Assembly: GCA_902802265.1 (NCBI GenBank)
Contig: CADCLN010000019.1
Span: 1-49,018, forward strand
Source of the DNA: an uncultured Bacteroidales bacterium
Lineage (GTDB): Bacteria > Bacteroidota > Bacteroidia > Bacteroidales > Bacteroidaceae
DNA length: 49,018 nucleotides
Direction: 5' to 3'
Part shown: positions 35,983 through 42,562 of the stretch, in pieces
Layout of the letters: every line of letters begins with the position of its first letter
Position numbering within the stretch: position 1 is the stretch's first letter
Program-made: the position numbers and the translations under genes
The notes under the pieces: generated by a model
What the model saw: the letters and a program-made list of their open reading frames with translations, nothing else
Told to the model about the DNA's origin: nothing
Database searches by the model: none

Positions 35983-36136
35983 CAACTTTCGGAAGTTGAG
36001 TCCCAAGGGAATTGAAAGGAATAGAAGAGGAGTTAAAGGGAAGTTAAAAGGACGATACTATTACCCTGGCCAGCATAACATTCGTCCCTTTAACTTCCAA
36101 GCAAAGCGATAACTTCCTTTTAACTTCCCTTTAACT
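35983..36136. repeat. Hairpin and 22-bp inverted repeat between dehydrogenase and receiver genes
   Basis: CAACTTTCGGAAGTTG (35983-35998) is a 6-bp hairpin with a TCGG loop just after the dehydrogenase stop. A perfect 22-bp inverted repeat follows, with arms at 36031-36052 and 36115-36136, built from AAGTTAAAGGG-type units; a third related unit lies at 36087-36098. It separates the receiver gene from the operon. Confidence 0.85.
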
Positions 36137-36196
36137 TCCAAGCGAAGTTGAGTTTGCGAAACTTTAGTAATTTAACAACAAAAACAATAAATAAAT

Positions 36197-36607
36197 ATGA
36201 ACGTACAGATTAAACCAGGTATTGACGTAGCAAAGCTGAAGGTGTTGGTGGTTGACGATGTGCCACTCAATGTGTTGCTGGTAAAGAAGATGTTGTCACA
36301 ATTTGGATTCCAGATTCTGACGGCTGAAAACGGAAAGGTGGCTCTTGACCTGATTGCCAAGGAGAATCCTGACCTGATGCTTCTGGACCTCATGATGCCT
36401 GGAATAGACGGGTTTGAGGTGTTGCGACGTGTACGAGCTGACGAGAAGACTGCCAAGATGCCCGTAGTAATACTCTCTGCCTTGAACTCCGAGGCTGACG
36501 TGGTGAAGGGTTTCCAGTTGGGGGCTAACGATTACATCAACAAGCCCATCATCATGGAGAAGCTACTTGCCTGTGTGGCTATGCAAATCAATTTGTTGGC
36601 TCCGTAA
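36197..36607 (+). CDS. Single-domain response regulator (CheY-like receiver)
   Basis: This 136-aa protein is a stand-alone receiver domain: acidic pair Asp20/Asp21 in VLVVDDVPLN, phospho-acceptor Asp64 in MLLDLMMPGIDGFEVL, Ser94 in VVILSAL and Lys116 in DYINKPI. It has no output domain, so it must act by binding a partner or by relaying phosphate. It lies 221 bp after the dehydrogenase, on the same strand. A partner histidine kinase is not in the window. A role in switching the exopolysaccharide machinery on or off is a reasonable inference, possibly through the TackOD1 protein. Confidence 0.9.
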   Translation: MNVQIKPGIDVAKLKVLVVDDVPLNVLLVKKMLSQFGFQILTAENGKVALDLIAKENPDLMLLDLMMPGIDGFEVLRRVRADEKTAKMPVVILSALNSEADVVKGFQLGANDYINKPIIMEKLLACVAMQINLLAP

Positions 36608-36830
36608 AGGCGTTGCTGTCTAATAGAAAACTGACGGAAGCGAACTGCTTACAGAGGTCGGCTTGATATTACAAGCGTTTCGCTGCCGGTGTCTTTTATT
36701 CTTCTCCGACTACGCGCGGCGGGGGAGTTGTTGCTGAAAGAGATTATGACAAATTAGGATAATAATTGTACTTTGTGCAGATGTGTTTTGTCTGGAACAA
36801 AAGGCTTTTATTCAAATTTGTGATGATTTC

Positions 36831-36862
36831 TTTCAGTTATATAAAAATTAGTTGTACCTTTG
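36831..36862 (+). promoter_or_regulatory. Promoter of the ThiD-like kinase gene
   Basis: TTTC (36831-36834), a 20-nt spacer and TACCTTTG (36855-36862) match the Bacteroidetes consensus with one mismatch in the -33 box. The start codon at 36885 is 22 nt downstream. Confidence 0.75.
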
Positions 36863-36884
36863 CAAGCAAAAATCTGAAGACGAA

Positions 36885-37709
36885 ATGCCCAAGAAGTCAC
36901 TACACACCGTGTTTCTTATCGCTGGCAGTGAACCCCTCGGATCTGCAGGAATGCAAGCTGACATTAAAGCTATCACTGCCTGTGGGGGCTACGCAGCCTG
37001 TGCCTTGACCGCTATTGTGGACGAAGATACACAAAGAGTGAAAAGCATTACACCCTTACCTGTAGATTTAATAGTTTCTCAGGCAGAATCATTTCTTGGT
37101 GACATTGATACGGGTTGCATCAAGACAGGTGTACTGCCCAGCGAAGCCATCATTCGGGGTGTGGCGGGCGTTCTAAGAAAATATAAGGATATCCCCATCG
37201 TTGTTGACCCTGTGTTGGTCAATTCTGTAGGCGAAAAACTGGTGTCGGAGGGCGTTATTGAAATCTACAAGCAGGAACTTTTCCCTCTTGCCACCCTCAT
37301 TACTCCCAATCGGCGTGAAGCTGAAGTGCTTTTGGGCAGAACCATACGTAATGTGCGTGACGACATTCGTGAATTGGGAAAATTCGGATGTTCCGTTATC
37401 ATTAAGTCTTTGCAATATGGGCAAATGCTTTCTGACTTCCTCTATAATGCCCAGACCGACGAAGTGCTGGAATTTGCCAAACCCCTCATTGATACTCGTA
37501 ATGTCAACGGAACAGGCGACTCTTTCTCTTCGGCCATAGCTACCTATATTGCTGCCAAATATTCACTCAACGAAGCCGTAAAAGCAGGAGAAGAGTTTAT
37601 CAGCCGAGCTATTAAACTTGGCTCAGAATATGTATTTGGTCATGGTTTTGGTCCTGTCCACCCTTGTTTTATGGAAGATAAAGCAGCCCATCAGCGGATT
37701 TATAATTAA
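36885..37709 (+). CDS. thiD: ThiD-like hydroxymethylpyrimidine/phosphomethylpyrimidine kinase
   Basis: The start is taken as the ATG at 36885 (274 aa), because the upstream in-frame codons overlap the promoter. The ribokinase-type fold shows FLIAGSEPLGSAGMQADIKA near the N-terminus, GCIKTGVLPS, VVDPVLVNSVGEKL, LITPNRREAEVLLG and the ATP/anion-hole motif NGTGDSFSSAIA. ThiD phosphorylates HMP and HMP-P in thiamine synthesis. The GTGDSF form, in place of the more common GTGCT, and the G-S-E instead of G-S-D start leave room for a pyridoxal-type or other vitamin kinase. The GH127 gene follows after 24 bp, probably by chance co-transcription. Confidence 0.8.
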   Translation: MPKKSLHTVFLIAGSEPLGSAGMQADIKAITACGGYAACALTAIVDEDTQRVKSITPLPVDLIVSQAESFLGDIDTGCIKTGVLPSEAIIRGVAGVLRKYKDIPIVVDPVLVNSVGEKLVSEGVIEIYKQELFPLATLITPNRREAEVLLGRTIRNVRDDIRELGKFGCSVIIKSLQYGQMLSDFLYNAQTDEVLEFAKPLIDTRNVNGTGDSFSSAIATYIAAKYSLNEAVKAGEEFISRAIKLGSEYVFGHGFGPVHPCFMEDKAAHQRIYN

Positions 37710-37733
37710 AATAATATAATTTGCGTTCAAAAC

Positions 37734-40664
37734 ATGAAGTACCTCATTGCTTTTTTGCTACTCGGGTTGACAATTAACCTGGAAGCCAAACAGAAACCGA
37801 GAGCTATCAAGACCGTGGAAAACGTACAAGTGCAGTCACCCGTAGGGACTGTGCCACGATTGCCCTACTTGCTCTATGTGACTTACACAGACGGCTACAA
37901 GGAGTGGAGACAAGTGCGCTGGAACAACCAATTGCTTTCCACCGAACAGCAACAGGCTAATCCTGAGCTTTATGCTGCGGGCAAGCAGTACACCATCAAA
38001 GGTTTCATTCTGGGCGACAACTCCACCGATAACGGTTATCCTGTGGAAGCTACTATCTCGGTCACAGCCACCGATTACCACACACCCAGTCCTCAACCTA
38101 AAGCCCATCCACTACCCTTGGCTGACGTAAATTTGACTGGAGAAAACCGCTTGACCCATAACCGTGATTTGGACATCAAAACCCTTTTGAGCCTTGACAT
38201 CACCCAGCAACTCTACAATTACCGCGACACCTACGGCCTCCCCACAGAAGGCTACACCAGGTCTGATGGTTGGGATTCGCCCACCACAAAGCTAAAAGGT
38301 CACGGCACAGGCCACTACATGAGTGCCCTTGCCTTCGCTTATGCCTCTACGCCTCAGCAGGATAAGCCGACGCGGGAAGCCCTCTTAAGCCGTATTCGCC
38401 GTATGGTTGATGAACTTCGTCTGTGTCAGGAACGCACTTTTACTTTCGACAGCACCCTGAACCGCTATTTTGAAGCTCGCGACTATGCTCCGGAAGCCAT
38501 GCTCAAAGAGATGAAAGGCAACTGGAAGGCATTCGATGAGTACAAAAAGGACTATCGCCATTATGGTTACGGCTACCTGAATGCCATCCCAGCAGCTCAC
38601 CCAGCCTTGATAGAATGTTACAGGGCTTACAACAACGAAGAGTGGGTATGGGCACCCTACTATACCATCCACAAGCAACTGGCAGGTCTTATCGACATCG
38701 CCAATAATGTAGATGACAAGGCTGTTAGCCAGAAAGCCCTCCTCATCGCTAAAGACATGGGACTGTGGGTTTGGAACCGACTGCATTACCGCACCTATGT
38801 CAGTACAGAAGGCGACAAAGCTCAACGTCAAGCCCGACCAGGCAATCGTTATGAAATGTGGAACATGTACATTGCTGGTGAAGTGGGAGGTATGGAAGAA
38901 TCGCTCGCTCGTCTGAGCGAAATGGTCACAGACCCCACAGAGAAAGTTCGCCTGTTGGAAGCCGCCAACTGTTTTGATGCACCAGCCTTCTTCGACCCCG
39001 TTGCCAAGAACATTGACGACATCCGCACTCGTCATGCCAACCAGCACATCCCCATGATTACAGGAGCTCTTCGCTCCTATCAGGGCAACCACAATCCCTA
39101 TTACTACAACCTTGCCTACAATTTCTGGCACCTCGTCCAGGGCCGTTACGCTTATGCCATGGGAGGAGTTGGCAACGGTGAAATGTTCCGTCAGCCTTAT
39201 TCCCAGATACTTTCGATGAACACCAGCGTGATGACAGACCATCGCCGCAATATGTATCCCAATCCCGATATCAACGAGACCTGTTGCGCTTACAACTTGG
39301 CAAAACTCACCAAAGACCTCAACGGCTACGACCCCGACAACGCAGCCTACATGGATTATTACGAGCGCATCCTCTACAATCAAATCGTAGGATCTTTACA
39401 CCCCGACCATTGGGCTGTCACTTACCAATATGCAGTAGGCATGAATGCCCGCAAACCCTTTGGCAACGAAACACCTCAAAGCACCTGCTGTGGTGGTACG
39501 GGTGTGGAAAACCACGTGAAATACCAGGAAGCCGCTTACTTCGTGAACGACAACACGCTCTGGGTTGCCCTTTATATGCCTACTACAGTCCTTTGGCGGG
39601 AGAAAGATGTCATCCTGCAGCAACAGTGCGAATGGCCGGCAGAACGATCCGTCATCACCGTTTCTTCGCGCTCAGCCAAAGGCAAGAATGCCACCTTCGC
39701 ACTGAAGTTGCGCGTACCCTATTGGGCAACAAGGGGTTTCGACATCAAACTCAACGGCAAATCCCTTGCCAAGACCTACCAGCCCAGTTCATACATTGAG
39801 ATTCCCGAAAGAGAATGGCAACCCACCGACAAGGTAGAAGTCATCATGCCCTTCACGGCTCATATCCATTGGGGACCAGACAAGATGGACCTCGCCGCTA
39901 CTGGCAAGAACGAAACTCGCACACCCTTCAATCCCCAGTGGGTAGGCACTTTGATGTATGGCCCATTCGCCATGGCAACACCCGAAATTCATGAATGGAA
40001 AGACGCAGAATTTACACTAAACGCCAATCTCTCCGACATTCAACTTGGTGGCATACAGGGCGACGACGGCACAGGCAGTCCGCTCTACACGCTTACCTTC
40101 GCGGGTCACCAGTTCCAGCCCGACTACTACCAAACCAGCAACGAAACCCATTACCTGCGTCTGAACGTAGAAACCGGACTGAAGCAGAAAACCAAGAAAG
40201 GCATCGACCTGACCCCTCTGGAACAAACCATCCAGTTAGCCCAAGAACGTGTTAGCACCCAGAACGCCTGGAATGCACTCACCACGAAGGTGCCAGCCTT
40301 CTCGCCCTGGGCACCCCACGGTTACAAACGCCTGCTCGACCAACTCGCACAGGCTGAAACCATCCTGGCAAAGGACAAGAAAACCCTCACACAGGAGGAA
40401 ATTGACAAAGCTGCCTCTGCCCTCAACATGGTGGTTAACACCATGCGCCCTGGCAACTTGGCCGAACCCGAAGACCTTAGCGAATTGCTTCCCCTTGTGA
40501 CCGACTCCAAAGAGAACATTCCCAACAAGACCACAGAACTTCGCGAAGCCATCAACTATGCCGACATGGTGGTTCAGTACGTAAACGATGGGTCCGGAAC
40601 ACACGACCTCATCGACAAAGCGCTGCATCGCCTGCAGGAGGCTCGAAAGAATATGGGGAAATAG
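37734..40664 (+). CDS. GH127-type beta-L-arabinofuranosidase, secreted
   Basis: The 976-aa product has a signal peptide (about 1-18). Residues of about 130-650 are the (alpha/alpha)6 barrel of the GH127/GH146 group (old DUF1680): GHGTGHYMSALAFAYAS, WAPYYTIHKQLAGLID, IPMITGALRSYQ, INETCCAYNLAKL and STCCGGTGVENHVKYQ. By comparison with the characterised Bifidobacterium enzyme, Glu515, Cys517, Cys585 and Cys586 should hold zinc, with Cys585 the nucleophile. A beta-sandwich follows (about 650-800). The last 120 residues are helical and look like an FIVAR-type bundle (LDQLAQAETILAKDKKTLTQ). It should release beta-L-arabinofuranose from plant glycans such as extensin, arabinan or arabinogalactan. 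GH146 is an alternative family call. Confidence 0.9.
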   Translation: MKYLIAFLLLGLTINLEAKQKPRAIKTVENVQVQSPVGTVPRLPYLLYVTYTDGYKEWRQVRWNNQLLSTEQQQANPELYAAGKQYTIKGFILGDNSTDNGYPVEATISVTATDYHTPSPQPKAHPLPLADVNLTGENRLTHNRDLDIKTLLSLDITQQLYNYRDTYGLPTEGYTRSDGWDSPTTKLKGHGTGHYMSALAFAYASTPQQDKPTREALLSRIRRMVDELRLCQERTFTFDSTLNRYFEARDYAPEAMLKEMKGNWKAFDEYKKDYRHYGYGYLNAIPAAHPALIECYRAYNNEEWVWAPYYTIHKQLAGLIDIANNVDDKAVSQKALLIAKDMGLWVWNRLHYRTYVSTEGDKAQRQARPGNRYEMWNMYIAGEVGGMEESLARLSEMVTDPTEKVRLLEAANCFDAPAFFDPVAKNIDDIRTRHANQHIPMITGALRSYQGNHNPYYYNLAYNFWHLVQGRYAYAMGGVGNGEMFRQPYSQILSMNTSVMTDHRRNMYPNPDINETCCAYNLAKLTKDLNGYDPDNAAYMDYYERILYNQIVGSLHPDHWAVTYQYAVGMNARKPFGNETPQSTCCGGTGVENHVKYQEAAYFVNDNTLWVALYMPTTVLWREKDVILQQQCEWPAERSVITVSSRSAKGKNATFALKLRVPYWATRGFDIKLNGKSLAKTYQPSSYIEIPEREWQPTDKVEVIMPFTAHIHWGPDKMDLAATGKNETRTPFNPQWVGTLMYGPFAMATPEIHEWKDAEFTLNANLSDIQLGGIQGDDGTGSPLYTLTFAGHQFQPDYYQTSNETHYLRLNVETGLKQKTKKGIDLTPLEQTIQLAQERVSTQNAWNALTTKVPAFSPWAPHGYKRLLDQLAQAETILAKDKKTLTQEEIDKAASALNMVVNTMRPGNLAEPEDLSELLPLVTDSKENIPNKTTELREAINYADMVVQYVNDGSGTHDLIDKALHRLQEARKNMGK

Positions 40665-41045
40665 TGGAAAATTCAACTTTCAGAAGTAACAAACGTTTTC
40701 TCTATGGAATATGTATTTTTTCTCTAAGGAACCTTTAGCTCGGCGGTAGCCAATTTAGGAATTAAGGAAGGTCGATGCAAGCATCGATAATAATTGGCTA
40801 CCGCCGAGCTAAAGGTTCCTAAGTTCCTAAATTCCTTAGAATAAAAACTAAAAAGCGTTTTCTCTAATGAATATGTATTTTTTTTCTAAGGAATTTAGGA
40901 ATCAAGGAAGCCTATGCAAGCATCGATACAATTGGCTACCGCCGAGCTAAAGGTTCCTAAGTTCCTAAATTCCTTAGAATAAAAAAAACACCTGTTCCTT
41001 AGAAAAACAAACCAAACTTTAGTAAAAAAAACCAACAAGCGCAAA
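40665..41045. other. Gene-free 381-bp region made of duplicated inverted repeats
   Basis: No gene is seen. The region consists of two diverged tandem copies of an inverted-repeat element (detailed in the separate repeat entry) and an A-rich stretch before the DUF1846 gene. No clear TAnnTTTG promoter lies directly before 41046. Confidence 0.75.
40724..40985. repeat. Tandemly duplicated inverted-repeat element
   Basis: Copy 1 has perfect 29-bp arms (40727-40755 and 40792-40820) containing GCTCGGCGGTAGCCAATT and its complement. Copy 2 (about 40860-40980) repeats the flanks and the right arm (40930-40958) but lacks the matching left arm. Instead it has a perfect 18-bp inverted pair (40884-40901 and 40962-40979). 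Both copies contain ATGCAAGCATCGAT and end in ATTCCTTAGAATAAAAA. A related tail recurs at about 45390-45420. Confidence 0.9.
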
Positions 41046-42509
41046 ATGAAAATAGGATTTGACAACGAAAAATACCTGAAGATTCAGTCAGAGCACATCC
41101 GTGAACGCATTGCTCAATTCAATGGTAAACTCTACCTGGAACTGGGCGGAAAACTCTTCGACGACCACCATGCCAGCCGTGTGCTCCCTGGCTTTCAGCC
41201 CGACAGCAAACTCCGCATGTTCTCACAGCTGAGCGACAGCATCGAAATCGTTATCGTCATCAGTGCTGAAGACATCGAGAAAAACAAAGTAAGAGCCGAC
41301 TTGGGCATTACCTACGATGAAGACGTTCTGCGCCTGCGCGAAGAGTTTATGAACCGCAACTTCATGGTTGGTTCCGTCTGTATCACCCACTACAATGGTC
41401 AAAGAGCCGCCGATGCCTTCCGCAAACGCCTCGAATGGTTGGGCATTAAAACCTACGTGCACTATCTCATCGAAGGCTATCCGCACAATGTGAACCTGAT
41501 AGCCAGTGATGAAGGCTTCGGAAAGAACGACTACATTCAGACATGCCGTCCCCTTGTCATCATCACAGCACCAGGTCCTGGTTCGGGCAAAATGGCAGTT
41601 TGCCTCAGTCAACTATACGGAGAAAATCAACGGGGCATTCATGCCGGTTATGCCAAGTTTGAAACCTTCCCTGTTTGGAGCCTTCCCCTGAAACACCCCG
41701 TAAACATTGCCTACGAAGCAGCCACAGCCGACCTGGACGATGTCAACATGATCGACCCCTTCCACTTGGAGGCTTACGGTAAAATCGCTGTGAACTACAA
41801 CCGCGACATTGAAATCTTCCCCGTACTCAATGCTCTCTTCGAAGGTATCTACGGCGAGAACCCCTACAAGTCGCCTACCGACATGGGAGTCAACATGGTA
41901 GGCTTCTGCATTAGTGACGACGAAGTGTGTTGCAATGCCAGCAAAGACGAAATCATTCGCCGCTATTACGCTGCTACCAACAAACTGGCCAACGGTGCTT
42001 GCAACGATTCGGAAGTCAGCAAAATTCAAATGCTTTTCAATCAAGCAAGGATCAGCACAGACTTCCGCCGCACCACCGTAGCAGCCAAGCAACAACGAGA
42101 AGCCTGCGGTCACACATCTTCTGCCATCGAACTGGAAGACGGCACCATTATCACAGCTCATTCCTCGCCACTCTTGGGTTGTTCGGCAGCCCTTATCCTG
42201 AACGCAACAAAATATCTGGCAGGCATTGATCACGAAATAAAGCTGATTCCGCAGTCCATGATTGAGCCCATTCAGAAGACCAAGATAGACTATCTGGGAG
42301 GTCGCAATCCGCGCCTCCATACCGACGAAGTGCTCGTGGCGCTTTCTGTCCTTTCCCAACACGACGAAAACTGCCGCCTTGCCCTCGAACAACTTCCGAA
42401 ACTCCGTGGCTGCCAAGTGCATTGCACCGTCATGCTCAGCGAAGTGGATCAGAAAATCTTCAAAAAACTCGGTGTAGGACTGACTTGCGAACCCTACAAG
42501 AAGCGGTAG
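41046..42509 (+). CDS. DUF1846 domain-containing protein
   Basis: The 487-aa cytoplasmic protein matches DUF1846 along its whole length, from GFDNEKYLKIQSEHIRERI to the Lys/Arg end. It contains a P-loop-like VIITAPGPGSGKMAVCLSQL (about 177-195), YGENQRGIHAGYAKFETFPVW and DFRRTTVAAKQQREACGH. The family is widespread in Firmicutes and Bacteroidetes; its biochemical role was unknown to my knowledge. It probably binds a nucleotide. The GH106 gene starts 53 bp downstream, and the link to it is not obvious. Confidence 0.88.
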   Translation: MKIGFDNEKYLKIQSEHIRERIAQFNGKLYLELGGKLFDDHHASRVLPGFQPDSKLRMFSQLSDSIEIVIVISAEDIEKNKVRADLGITYDEDVLRLREEFMNRNFMVGSVCITHYNGQRAADAFRKRLEWLGIKTYVHYLIEGYPHNVNLIASDEGFGKNDYIQTCRPLVIITAPGPGSGKMAVCLSQLYGENQRGIHAGYAKFETFPVWSLPLKHPVNIAYEAATADLDDVNMIDPFHLEAYGKIAVNYNRDIEIFPVLNALFEGIYGENPYKSPTDMGVNMVGFCISDDEVCCNASKDEIIRRYYAATNKLANGACNDSEVSKIQMLFNQARISTDFRRTTVAAKQQREACGHTSSAIELEDGTIITAHSSPLLGCSAALILNATKYLAGIDHEIKLIPQSMIEPIQKTKIDYLGGRNPRLHTDEVLVALSVLSQHDENCRLALEQLPKLRGCQVHCTVMLSEVDQKIFKKLGVGLTCEPYKKR

Positions 42510-42562
42510 AGCAAACCAAACAATTGCACACTCATAATCACTTAAACGTAACAACACCCCCT

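Noticed and set aside
40724-40985. CRISPR array
   Set aside because: There are only two diverged copies arranged as inverted repeats, no regular spacers, and no cas gene nearby.
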